A stretch of 64,000 nucleotides of DNA from Thermoplasmata archaeon. GTDB taxonomy: Archaea > Thermoplasmatota > Thermoplasmata > Lutacidiplasmatales > UBA184. The notes under the pieces are model-generated. The model saw nothing but the letters and a program-made list of their open reading frames with translations, was not told the origin of the DNA and ran no database searches. The stretch is from assembly GCA_021796385.1 (NCBI GenBank), contig JAJYXQ010000032.1, positions 1-64,000 on the forward strand. The letters are read 5' to 3'. The position numbers and the translations under genes are program-made. Shown here piece after piece: positions 43,301 through 51,068 of this stretch. Position 1 is the first letter of the stretch, and each line of letters begins with the position of its first letter.

Positions 43301-46300
43301 TACTCGTCCACCGACTGGGAACCAGTACGACGTGATTGCTGGGTCGGTATAAACGATGAAAGCTACGGAGTGATTTGCACTTCCTCCTCCGGTATCATTT
43401 GCAAAGACTGTCACGGTGAAGGTCCCTGTAGCCGTTGGTGTGCAAGGGAGTCTGCTGGAGTTTGCAGTAGAGCAACCTGAGGGTAGACCGAGGTAAGTGT
43501 ATGTGTAGATGCCTGTTCCCCCACTGGCATTGGCGTAGAGGAGTAGGGTCTCATGCATGTCCAATTGAGACCTGTTGACCTGCAACGAAACGATGGGTGC
43601 GGAGGTCACCACGAAACGGGTGGGTGCGGAGGTCACCGTGTATCCGTTGGAATCTTTCACCGTCACCGCAACATAGCTCACCGTTTGCTGGGTCGGGGTA
43701 CAGGAGACCGTGCTTGAATTGACCGAAGCGCATCCCGTGCCTGTCGGAAGACCCGCCCAAGAGTAGGAGTAGATACCGGTACCACCGTAAGGGTTGGCAA
43801 TGAACGTGACCACCGTTCCAATGTCGGCGGTGGGATTAGTACTAGACGGTGAGGGTGCTAAGGGATCTGACAGTACGTTCACCAAGGGTGCAGTGGTCAT
43901 CGGAGAACCAAAGTTGTTCCAGTCAACCACCGACAAGGTTGGAGACAGGGTAGTGGCCACTGAGATATCGCACCGCTCGTAGTACTGATTCCCCGAGGTC
44001 GAGTTCTTGGCTCCCTGACAACCCATAGACGGGAGGCCACTCCAAGTGTAGTTGAAGCCGCTCCAGTTCGTGAACGGACCGCCATAGCCCCCGTTCACCG
44101 TCGCATTGATCCAGAAGATCTGCCCCTCGTCTGCCGAAGTTCGCGAGGCCGAAATCGAAACCGTGGGGTCACTCCAAACATTGACTTGCGCATAGGCGAA
44201 TTCCGTGGAGTACGCCCACTGAGAGGTGTAACCGTTCGAGTCGGTAACGGACACTTCTGGAATCTCTCCACCGAGAATGGTCTGGGTGCACTTGACTGAG
44301 GATGTCGTAAGCCCGGTGCAGTAGGCCGATGGTGGTGGCTGGTTATTGTAGGTATATCTCCACGAGTAGGTGAAACCTCCACTACCTCCGCTCTCTGTGG
44401 CGTTGTACCAAGCCACTTGGCCGATGTCGTAGTTCTCCCTCGGACCGATCGTGATGCCCGTGATGCTGGGGTCCGTTGACAGGGTGAGAGAAGTTGTTCC
44501 TGTTGCGGTGACAGCGTAGTTGTTGCTATCCACCACCAAAACGGTTGGTGTAAACGTTCCACTTGTTGTAGGAGTGCACTTGACCGAAGGGACTGTCTCC
44601 TGTTGTACGGATGGGCACCCTGTCGGAAGGTGGCTCCATGTGAAAGTGTACCCATTGAGACCTGGATAGCCCCCAGTTACCGTGGCGTTGAACCAGACCA
44701 CCTGATTCTCGTCAGCGGCCGTCCGAGACGGGATGATTGAAGTTACGACGGGATCCGAGAAGGCACCCACTGATGGGGCGGTGACCGCTGGACTAGTGAC
44801 ATCATTCGAATCCGTCACCGTGAGGGTTGGGCTGAACGTGCCGGTGGTCTGCACAGTGCATTTCACGGAATCAGTGGTCGTGCCCGCACATCCAGAACTT
44901 GGTAGGTTGCTCCATGTGTAGGTGATCACTCCATATCCTCCCGACACTGTTGCATTGAACCAGACGGCCTGATTCACATCGACTGTTGACCGTGAGCTTG
45001 TAATGACGGATATCGTTGGGTCTGGGGAGACGGTCAGCATGCCGTATGTTCCGGCGGTCTTTCCATCGGCATCCATCACCCACGCGTGTACTGTGTAGGT
45101 CCCCGGCGAGCTGGCGGTACATGCCACCTTGTCGATAGTAGTGTACGGAGGGACCTCTCCACTCGGTCCTGAGATCGCTGACGGGCACGAGTTGAAGTAC
45201 TGGTCGAGGGAACCATCTTCCGAGTTTACAAACCAAAGGTACTGATACGGAGAAGTCCCACCGATCGGTGTAGCAACAAAGGAAAGCGCTTGACCGCTGT
45301 CTCGCTCACTGGCCATCGAGAGTGAGACCGAGGGCAAGGGGTTCACCGTGAAGGTGAAGGTGAAGGTGCTCTCTATCGCATTCCCGTTTGAGTAGTCTAC
45401 ATACAAGTCTGCCGTGTAGGTTCCGCTGGTTGCGGAGCTACAATCGGTCCAAGAGTCACCGGGGTCTCCACCAGAACCGCTGCCCGAGCCATAAGTACAA
45501 CCAGAAGGGAGCCCGGCCCAAGTGTACCAATAGAATATTCCACCGTTCGTCTGCTGATTGATGGTATCGGACGTGGGGAGTGAAGACAGGTTGTAGACCA
45601 CTCCAACCGTGACCTGAGTAGCGCCTGTAGTCATTGCGAGGTCACTGTAAACAGTGATCCAGTCGGTGGCGCTGGCCTCTTCCCCACCGCATGTGCATAG
45701 GATATCCCCATAGACATGAAACTGGCCGGACTGGGTGGGAGTGCAGGAGAACTGTGCGGCGTCCTGGGAGGTACAACCACCCGGGAGGTTCCCCCAGTAC
45801 CAGTAGTCACCAGTCGGGAGGGTGCAGCCACTCGCGGAGAATGTCACTGGTTGACCCACAAAATCCCCCACGGGACTAGCCGATACTTCAAGTGACCCGC
45901 AGACCAGCGGGTGTATTGACAGGGATATTTTCGCATGCCGCGGGGTGCCGAGATTTCCGGACTGGTTCTGGGAAGGTGAAAGAGGGGGTTCGGTGATGTT
46001 CTGTGTAAAGGACGGCCTTGCGGGGTCAGGGGCGGGCTGAACAAGGACCCTCACTGGAGAGTTCGTTGAAGAATGGGTTTCGGGGATCACTGCCTTACCA
46101 GATGGTGAAACTTCGCTGAGGTTTCGGGCATGAGCAGGAATCGTCGTCCCGACGCTTGCGGGTCTAGGTTCCGAGGTGCTCTGGGGAGAAATTTTGGTGA
46201 CGAGGGCTGTGGTGTGGGAAGCTGTTGGACCCAGATTTGCGACCTTCACTCCATAGAAGGGTGTGGACGGGAAGACAAAGATTCCACCCATCAGGAGGAT

Positions 46301-46357
46301 TGACAGGGTCAGGATTGAATGCAGGCGCGGACCTGGTCGTTCTCTCAAAGTGTACAT
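40322..46357 (-). CDS. Giant PKD-repeat surface protein with cytoplasmic winged-helix-like tail
   Basis: A 2,011-residue protein. Residues 10-30 form a signal/anchor helix ('SILTLSILLMGGIFVFP'). About 1,700 residues of PKD/Ig-like repeats follow; at least nine of the first repeats carry a paired-cysteine pattern ('LPxGC ... CTPT ... DSNG'), later ones are cysteine-poor with 'VTITDGAG'-type endings. A membrane helix lies at about 1783-1805 ('FLLVVVAMVVAFAAILAFVEL') and about 205 cytoplasmic residues follow, with a winged-helix-like segment ('AALVHQVTSMTGATDATVRT' and a basic wing). The start ATG at 46357 is 5 bp after the upstream stop. It may sense or bind partner cells and signal inward (inference). 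Confidence 0.78.
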   Translation of the reverse strand: MYTLRERPGPRLHSILTLSILLMGGIFVFPSTPFYGVKVANLGPTASHTTALVTKISPQSTSEPRPASVGTTIPAHARNLSEVSPSGKAVIPETHSSTNSPVRVLVQPAPDPARPSFTQNITEPPLSPSQNQSGNLGTPRHAKISLSIHPLVCGSLEVSASPVGDFVGQPVTFSASGCTLPTGDYWYWGNLPGGCTSQDAAQFSCTPTQSGQFHVYGDILCTCGGEEASATDWITVYSDLAMTTGATQVTVGVVYNLSSLPTSDTINQQTNGGIFYWYTWAGLPSGCTYGSGSGSGGDPGDSWTDCSSATSGTYTADLYVDYSNGNAIESTFTFTFTVNPLPSVSLSMASERDSGQALSFVATPIGGTSPYQYLWFVNSEDGSLDQYFNSCPSAISGPSGEVPPYTTIDKVACTASSPGTYTVHAWVMDADGKTAGTYGMLTVSPDPTISVITSSRSTVDVNQAVWFNATVSGGYGVITYTWSNLPSSGCAGTTTDSVKCTVQTTGTFSPTLTVTDSNDVTSPAVTAPSVGAFSDPVVTSIIPSRTAADENQVVWFNATVTGGYPGLNGYTFTWSHLPTGCPSVQQETVPSVKCTPTTSGTFTPTVLVVDSNNYAVTATGTTSLTLSTDPSITGITIGPRENYDIGQVAWYNATESGGSGGFTYSWRYTYNNQPPPSAYCTGLTTSSVKCTQTILGGEIPEVSVTDSNGYTSQWAYSTEFAYAQVNVWSDPTVSISASRTSADEGQIFWINATVNGGYGGPFTNWSGFNYTWSGLPSMGCQGAKNSTSGNQYYERCDISVATTLSPTLSVVDWNNFGSPMTTAPLVNVLSDPLAPSPSSTNPTADIGTVVTFIANPYGGTGIYSYSWAGLPTGTGCASVNSSTVSCTPTQQTVSYVAVTVKDSNGYTVTSAPTRFVVTSAPIVSLQVNRSQLDMHETLLLYANASGGTGIYTYTYLGLPSGCSTANSSRLPCTPTATGTFTVTVFANDTGGGSANHSVAFIVYTDPAITSYWFPVGGRVAYANESLALEINFTGGIAPYSNCIDAPPAWPAGCVNGLGGSSLLLPDYQPYSTAGTYMVVTNITDSTGWVSTLRFNESVYWPLNVSIPVIPLVHQGTQANVTFTLFQNHGAPPMEWWLNDSTRGMSLCGPVAVPSYGTQSCSFVPNWNGTDTLNLTVRDGLHSRLFVPFSYQVVSDLGSLTLSAQAGSYSAVQGGTLQDEVGATTTFIASYVGGSSPYTCTLTQNGSGTIALWSSSTSSCSTTYTWTHVGTYTLDLTVKDSFGGVGGTARQWLIVDVTAPVSVTSIAPAQTNLDAQVIDNISAKTTGGLTPYSFVWDFGNGATKTTNQPWVTYAWPSPGTFTVKVTITDGAGASSTLSTSVQVIADPAVKVMSMVDGPISTSGITSGGSTTLPSGTTASFNLTFSGGTRPYSVVWKLNGTTVNSTAIFNLWTNFSLSWPSVGNHSLSVTISDSEGQVSTFTLSVKVIVDMVGPVTLTISRSVVDSGMWDNATASATGGWAPFTYDWLISAVSGNRWINGSVNALDATWTTSGSYSITTMVTDAFGYRASETTKLTVNAVPTAPCAPQIVSGIPMAGNALTFSLNCVSGGTGPLSYSWGLGANHQVTTAPQATVIFHQAASYEISVNVTDALGEMADSKVLTLGTIPPSIDNATYEQVSLSHNTTSNGTAYHLELEFVLQTSDTDGSVTGYRYSTNESNLSSLPWIPLSERVANLTLTGSAIQQLFIQVIDNYNRTSSPYTLVLNLTTPPSGKGPTGSSGQGTDWGFTFLLVVVAMVVAFAAILAFVELRKRRRSGGGPAMTTANSSDSGVAKAIEDHLKQNPNEEEAALVHQVTSMTGATDATVRTQLSILSETHKIEKSENGGTTRYTNAGGEVSREELARMGMITDTMLSTIRSETPVTGRRLKEVLKPYNLGEGEIRNYLLDMRTEIAWDPGADFGDFDSVVFRAMPSTPPTPRVEVEVDESALPKFLNKDAPTQPLGSKRHGKRSPVA

Positions 46358-46362
46358 TCTGT

Positions 46363-46935
46363 TCACCTGGGCAACGGCCGCGATAGGGGTGAAACGACCA
46401 ATTTCTGCTTCGTGGTCGCTTCCAATTCGTTGAGCGATGGCCACACCCACTTGCCCTTGATGACCGGCTTCGCAAGGTAGACATGTCCGACCTCTCGGGG
46501 TTCGAAGGCCGCTCCCTTAACCTCCGCTTCAACATAGGCAAGGTACTCGCTCTGCGGGGCCACAAAGGCAATAGGGTCGAAGCTTTCGAATCCTTTCGCC
46601 CCCTTCTTGCGCACATCCAGCTCAAGGTGGCTAGCGACCTTCTCGTTGATACGGATCGCGTTGTGCGGATTGATCTGGCAAATCGAGACCACGTCGTACA
46701 TCTCCCGCTGGAGGATCTCCTGGGAATTGTGCGATGGAACGATCCTCAAGCGCCCAGGCCCCCGGTTCAGGAAGGCCAGGGTGCGGAGGTGATGGGGTAG
46801 CTTCTCGATCACGTCTTCCCGACATCCTATCAATTGGGCCACCTCGTAGGGAATCGAGGTATACATCCAGCTGGTCGTCGTGGCCTTCAACACCGTCCAC
46901 TCATCTTGTCGGGGCATAGGAATCGAGGGGGACAT
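46363..46935 (-). CDS. Hypothetical protein, possible AbrB-like regulator
   Basis: A 190-residue protein encoded directly upstream of the giant surface protein in the same operon. Two segments, 'WMYTSIPYEVAQLIG' and 'INPHNAIRINEKVASHLELD', resemble the swapped-hairpin AbrB/SpoVT half ('RIPKxVAxxLGL'), suggesting two AbrB-like halves and DNA binding. The match is weak. The ATG at 46935 is preceded by the shared palindrome at 46969-46980, so it could be the regulator that binds it. Confidence 0.45.
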   Translation of the reverse strand: MSPSIPMPRQDEWTVLKATTTSWMYTSIPYEVAQLIGCREDVIEKLPHHLRTLAFLNRGPGRLRIVPSHNSQEILQREMYDVVSICQINPHNAIRINEKVASHLELDVRKKGAKGFESFDPIAFVAPQSEYLAYVEAEVKGAAFEPREVGHVYLAKPVIKGKWVWPSLNELEATTKQKLVVSPLSRPLPR

Positions 46936-46968
46936 TGAGCTCTATCCTATTAAGCGTTTCGATGTAGT

Positions 46969-46980
46969 ATAGATATCTAT
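46969..46980 (-). promoter_or_regulatory. Palindromic operator ATAGATATCTAT, copy 2
   Basis: A perfect 12-bp palindrome 34-45 bp upstream of the ATG at 46935 and identical to the copy before the secretion operon (49777-49788). It is flanked by AT-rich DNA ('ttataaagg' on the plus strand) that could hold the TATA box. Operator function is inferred from recurrence. Confidence 0.65.
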
Positions 46981-47141
46981 TATAAAGGCAACCGGGTCCC
47001 ACATACGCGACCGACAAGGTGAACTGCGTAGACCAGAGCATGCCAGCGTGAAATCGTGAATCTTGGCAGGTACCCAAAACGAGGAGGAAGACCTTGTCGA
47101 TACCTGTAAGAGCGGAGTTGCCGCAAGGGTCGGCCCAGTCC

Positions 47142-49124
47142 CTACGAAGAATCGTTATCTATCGCTCGCAGGATTCTATAAGCGGCACTCTCATCCGTCC
47201 CTTGATCGAGAAGCTTCTTTGATTCCTCGGAGAGCCTCGCCTTGAATTTTGTTAGCTTGTCGGAAGTTACTGATGCGAATCGGTTCCCGTCAATCAAGTT
47301 TACCTGCGACCGGTCAAAACGAGAGAACGAATCCCACACTGCGTATCCAAAGGCGATGGTGGCCATAGCGGCCTCGGCGCCGCCAGGAACTTCTTGGATA
47401 GTGTCCTCTGGAATGTTCCACATTTGCATCACCAATTGGGCAATCGGAGCCGAGGCACCCACCACACCTCCAAAAATCGCGCCGAGCAAGGCCCCCAGGA
47501 GCATCCCTGCTGGCCCCCCTATCGCCCCAAGAATGGCGCCTGTAGCGAGTCCTGCGGCCGCGCCTCCGGGAGCTCGGGTAACAAGCTTGCGAACCTGCTT
47601 CGTACGAGGAGTAACCTTGGTAGACTTTTTGGTTGTCTTGGACAATACCGACGCAAAGGTGTCCCGAATTGCCGTTTCAACTTCACCGCGTACCTTGGAA
47701 CCTCCCACCTCGTAGTCAATACCCAGACGAATGACCAGTCCAGTCAAGAGAACCTTATGGATCGGAACTCCGACCTCAGGAACCACCTGATGCGGTTTCA
47801 CGGTTGAAGCGCGAGCAGCCACTCGAAGGATAGCATCCTGAATCAACCGGTTCCGGCTGAGTTGATGTTGCCGAACAAGCATCTCGTTGAACGTAGCAAC
47901 TGCATTCTCGGAAAGCTGAAAGCAGACCGCATTGACTAGACTGTCCAAAGCAATCGGTTTTCGATTTCCCCCTTTGGGCTTCGCAGCAACGGCTACGAAA
48001 TCCACGAATGCACGCTTCTTCAGGTCGAGGCGAATGTTCTCTATTGAGTTTTCGTTGTCAAGAAGATCTCTCTTGTTTCCAGCGAGAACGACCGACGGAC
48101 ATCTAGCTCTGACTTCATTCAGGAACTCGAAGTCGGAACGTTTGAAACCGCCCGCAAGGTCAAAGACCAAGATGACCACCACTGGAACCTTAGCATAATC
48201 CAGTTGGGAGCACATCCCCAACGTCCTGTTCTTTTGCGAATCGATATCGACTACAGGAATACTAGACGTACTGGAGTTCTTGATTGTTGAAGCTAGGCCA
48301 AGGAAAGACCGCGTGACTCGCTCATAGCGTTCATTCATTCCCCCAACTCCTGGGGTATCAATTATGGTAAGACCATTCTGCAAATGGATCCTAGCAATGG
48401 CTCCTGTCACGTCTGTGATTACCGCTGTGGGAACCACGTCGTCTCCGAAAAGTGCGTTTGCGATGCTTGACTTCCCTGTGTGGGTAGTTCCGACAAAGAC
48501 CAAGGTAGCCTCCGACCTTCCAAGGATTCCCTTGACTGACCTGAGAAGACTTGCTGAAAGCTCGCTCTTTGATACTGACATCCAGAACTCCTCGCCAAAG
48601 ACACGTCGCATGTAAGAGACTATCTGCTGCTCTTCAACGTCTCTTGGAGTCACTTCCTCGACGGGGCTGGCGAGACGCAAAAGGAATTGCCTTCGCGCGG
48701 CCATGCTGGTTGTATCAAAGAGCCCAGCGAGTTGGGCAAATGTGGAGACCAAGACGATTGAGTTCTCTTGCACAGCATGCAGATTCCTCAACTCTGCAGG
48801 AACCTCCGTACCAAGTAATATGACTCTGGACCCTGGGACCGTCACTCCGCGAGCGACTGCTATCACTCTCTGGATATCGTGAAGAGTAATTCTTCCGAAC
48901 TTTACCTCGACGTAAACAGGAGCACCACGGTAGCTGCCACCAAGGTCAAAACTTCGAAGCCCCGACTGAATTCTGACGTCTATCCCAAGTTCCCCTAGGA
49001 GCGCTTGGACAACCCCGAGCATCCTATTCTGGATTTGAGAGGGGTGTTTTCCGGAGGTGTAAGTTGGGTCCCCGGAAGACAATCCTACTAGCTCGGCGGT
49101 GAGCGCGTCGTGTCTGTCGTGCAT
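47142..49124 (-). CDS. PD-(D/E)XK nuclease-GTPase fusion with glycine-zipper segment
   Basis: A 660-residue three-part protein. Residues 30-130 show a restriction-endonuclease-like core, with Asp60 in 'LRSFDLGG' and Glu73/Lys75 in 'VYVEVKFGR'. Residues 205-400 form a GTPase: P-loop 'GTTHTGKSS' (212-220), 'DTPGVGG' (256-262) and 'NKRD' (350-353). After a charged region comes a glycine-rich hydrophobic stretch (about 525-575, 'GLATGAILGAIGGPAGMLLG') that could insert into a membrane or oligomerise. The gene starts on the base next to the stop of the upstream nuclease gene. The architecture suggests an antiviral or conflict protein. I know of no described system with this exact combination. Confidence 0.72.
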   Translation of the reverse strand: MHDRHDALTAELVGLSSGDPTYTSGKHPSQIQNRMLGVVQALLGELGIDVRIQSGLRSFDLGGSYRGAPVYVEVKFGRITLHDIQRVIAVARGVTVPGSRVILLGTEVPAELRNLHAVQENSIVLVSTFAQLAGLFDTTSMAARRQFLLRLASPVEEVTPRDVEEQQIVSYMRRVFGEEFWMSVSKSELSASLLRSVKGILGRSEATLVFVGTTHTGKSSIANALFGDDVVPTAVITDVTGAIARIHLQNGLTIIDTPGVGGMNERYERVTRSFLGLASTIKNSSTSSIPVVDIDSQKNRTLGMCSQLDYAKVPVVVILVFDLAGGFKRSDFEFLNEVRARCPSVVLAGNKRDLLDNENSIENIRLDLKKRAFVDFVAVAAKPKGGNRKPIALDSLVNAVCFQLSENAVATFNEMLVRQHQLSRNRLIQDAILRVAARASTVKPHQVVPEVGVPIHKVLLTGLVIRLGIDYEVGGSKVRGEVETAIRDTFASVLSKTTKKSTKVTPRTKQVRKLVTRAPGGAAAGLATGAILGAIGGPAGMLLGALLGAIFGGVVGASAPIAQLVMQMWNIPEDTIQEVPGGAEAAMATIAFGYAVWDSFSRFDRSQVNLIDGNRFASVTSDKLTKFKARLSEESKKLLDQGTDESAAYRILRAIDNDSS

Positions 49125-49706
49125 CTAGTGTATCCCCCAAACTCCAGAGAGCTCGCTAGCAACCACCACGGCGAACACTCGCCCTCTGAGCATATCCTGT
49201 TCGTCAAGGTTCAGGGAAGGCTCCCCCACGGACTCATAGAGAGAACAGAGTTCTTCCGACGAATGCGCTATTCTCGGGCTCGGCATGCGCGTTGGTAGGA
49301 GGGGAGAAACGAACGCAAAGAGCCAATCTTCCCCAGCATTCGTTGAGACCTGGTCCACCACCTGCCGCACCCTACCAAGGAAATCCCTGAATCCTCTATC
49401 GATGTAAGAGCTGTCGTAACTGGCCTTGGTCTCGACCACCAAGTGACCGTGTTTCTCTCCCGTTTCCCTAGGGCGGTGGTGAAAGTGGAGGTCGAAGAGA
49501 ACACTTGAGCCATTCACAGGGAATGTCAACATGCTGGGGCTGTCCTGCGCCTTGGCCAGAAGGGACCAGTAAGGGATTCCACTGCCTATCTCGGGCACAA
49601 TAGATTCGATGAAACGAGTTACGAGTTCGTTGTAACTTGCCGCTATAGCGGCTGGAAGTTCTCCGCCAGGCGTGGAATACCACCAGTCTTGGAGAGTCGC
49701 CCGCAC
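49125..49706 (-). CDS. PD-(D/E)XK nuclease-like protein, partner of the GTPase
   Basis: A 193-residue protein with a nuclease-like active site: Asp72 in 'SVLFDLHFHH' and Glu92/Lys94 in 'GHLVVETKASY'. The GTG start at 49706 is the only in-frame start before an upstream stop. The stop codon abuts the ATG of the nuclease-GTPase gene, so the two are one operon. It may be a guide, regulator or second nuclease of a two-gene system. Its promoter must lie in the 118-bp gap shared with the divergent secretion operon. Confidence 0.6.
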   Translation of the reverse strand: MRATLQDWWYSTPGGELPAAIAASYNELVTRFIESIVPEIGSGIPYWSLLAKAQDSPSMLTFPVNGSSVLFDLHFHHRPRETGEKHGHLVVETKASYDSSYIDRGFRDFLGRVRQVVDQVSTNAGEDWLFAFVSPLLPTRMPSPRIAHSSEELCSLYESVGEPSLNLDEQDMLRGRVFAVVVASELSGVWGIH

Positions 49707-49776
49707 TCTTCATTGTATCGGTTCAGACGAGAGGTGTTGCCTGGGGCGGTTTGAACTGCGGTAAAGTCTATGGAAA

Positions 49777-49802
49777 ATAGATATCTATAACCCTTAAATA
49801 TC
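49777..49802 (+). promoter_or_regulatory. Secretion-operon promoter with palindromic operator, copy 3
   Basis: The palindrome ATAGATATCTAT (49777-49788) is followed by four bases and the TATA-containing block CTTAAATATCTC. The ATG at 49825 lies about 28 bp after the TATA centre, so the transcript is probably leaderless. The same arrangement with the same spacing occurs on the minus strand at 36992-37020. An operator placed just upstream of TATA suits an activator, or a repressor that blocks TFB. Confidence 0.72.
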
Positions 49803-49824
49803 TCAGCGCCTTGGGTACGGGCCG

Positions 49825-50259
49825 ATGACGACCAACACCATCGGCAAAGAAGAGAAGCGAAAGGGCGAACGTACGACCTTGAGGATGCTACGGAGCGTGA
49901 CGATACCACTGGTGGCGGTCCTGCTCTTGGGACTGGCATTCCCGGGCGGGGCATTGGCGGCCTCGCCGCACGGGACAACGGTCTCGGCGGCGACGAGCTG
50001 CAACGGCAACTCGACGTGCGACCTCGACTCGACCTTGAACAACATACAGTATTTCCTCATCGGGGTCGGGGTTCTCATCGGGGGCATCATGTTCGCACTC
50101 TTCGGCATCCAGCACATGGCCGGGGCCGTGGAGGAGATGCCGCCCGAGAAGCGGCTCCAACGGCGCCACCAGTTCATGACCCTGATCGTGGGGCTGGTGA
50201 TCGTCTCAACGAGCGTGGTTCTCGTCCACGTGGCGCAGGGCCTGATCGTCACGTCGTAG
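49825..50259 (+). CDS. VirB2/TrbC-like small membrane protein (possible pilin)
   Basis: First gene of the secretion operon, 144 residues. It has a signal-like N-terminal helix after a basic start (residues 24-46, 'SVTIPLVAVLLLGLAFPG'), then two membrane helices ('NIQYFLIGVGVLIGGIMFAL' and 'FMTLIVGLVIVSTSVVLVHV') separated by a short basic loop. This signal plus two-helix layout is the VirB2/TrbC pattern, the pilin of type IV secretion. Sequence similarity is too low to be sure; position before VirB6- and VirB4-like genes supports it. Confidence 0.62.
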   Translation: MTTNTIGKEEKRKGERTTLRMLRSVTIPLVAVLLLGLAFPGGALAASPHGTTVSAATSCNGNSTCDLDSTLNNIQYFLIGVGVLIGGIMFALFGIQHMAGAVEEMPPEKRLQRRHQFMTLIVGLVIVSTSVVLVHVAQGLIVTS

Positions 50260-50295
50260 AATTCCCGACGAAATCTGAACATCCCAGGGGGTTGC

Positions 50296-50892
50296 ATGCG
50301 GGCCACCATCTGTGCTCTGTCCTTAGCACTGATCCTCATCGTGGGGGCATCCCCCGTCCCAGTGTCGGCCACTGCTCCCGGTGGGAAGGGGAGCATCACC
50401 TTCTCTGTCGGAACCTTGTCCTGTGAGAACGCCACCGCCCGTGTCAACCTCTCCAGTGTCAGTGTCTCGATCCTCTACCTGAACACCAGCGACTCCTTCT
50501 CAAACGACACCAACGATTCCAACACGGGAAGCTACAGTTGGAACACAGGGGCGAACTATACGGAGAACATCAGCCTCTCGGGAGCGATCTCGATCCTCCT
50601 CGACGCCAGTCCTCCATCCCAGTGCCCCTGGGCGGGGAACGCCTGGCTGAACTGGTCCAATGTGAGTGACGGGAGCGTCGTTGAGGTGGCCATCACCTTC
50701 CCCCCCGGAAACGGTGGCTTGGGCAACGGGAGTTGGACCACTGGCAATTCCACTGTGAAGGTTTCCCCTCCGGCACCAGCCTTCCCCTACTTTCTCGATA
50801 TTGCCGGACTGGGACTCTTCTGCATCTTCCTCTACTGGACCCTCAAGGGCTGGCGAAAGCTCACCACGCTCGTCAGTGGAGATGCGGCATGA
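50296..50892 (+). CDS. Secreted, C-terminally anchored protein of the secretion operon
   Basis: A 198-residue protein with a signal peptide ('ICALSLALILIVGASPVPVS'), a 130-residue exported domain with ten or more N-x-S/T sites and two cysteines, and one C-terminal membrane helix ('YFLDIAGLGLFCIFLYWTL'). Nothing in it resembles a known family. In the operon it may be a mating-pair or pilus-associated component of the cell surface. Its 3' end overlaps the next ATG. Confidence 0.6.
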   Translation: MRATICALSLALILIVGASPVPVSATAPGGKGSITFSVGTLSCENATARVNLSSVSVSILYLNTSDSFSNDTNDSNTGSYSWNTGANYTENISLSGAISILLDASPPSQCPWAGNAWLNWSNVSDGSVVEVAITFPPGNGGLGNGSWTTGNSTVKVSPPAPAFPYFLDIAGLGLFCIFLYWTLKGWRKLTTLVSGDAA

Positions 50893-51068
50893 TGAGCGGG
50901 CTGGTCAGCCCCCCTCTCCCTTCCAACGGGGGCATGGACACTTGTGAGGACTGTGGGTTTTTGATCTTCTGGCAGGATGAGCAGCCGCTCTACTGCGTTG
51001 ATTGCGCCAAGGGGCCTCTTTGCTGGGATTGCTACGAGACCCATGCCCCCGGGGAGAAGGAGCCTTGA
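50889..51068 (+). CDS. Small zinc-finger protein of the secretion operon
   Basis: A 59-residue protein with six cysteines in three CxxC pairs: 'TCEDCGF', 'YCVDCAKGP' and 'LCWDCYE', probably binding one or two zinc ions in a B-box-like fold. The start codons ATGATG at 50889 overlap the previous stop, and its own TGA overlaps the next gene's TTG start, so it is embedded in the operon. It may be a chaperone or regulator of the secretion apparatus. It is too short for usual automated calling. Confidence 0.6.
   Translation: MMSGLVSPPLPSNGGMDTCEDCGFLIFWQDEQPLYCVDCAKGPLCWDCYETHAPGEKEP

Noticed and set aside
49468-49713. Alternative ATG start and frame upstream of the 49125-49706 gene
   Set aside because: The ATG at 49713 is in another frame whose product has no nuclease motif; the D...E-x-K site is in the GTG-started frame.
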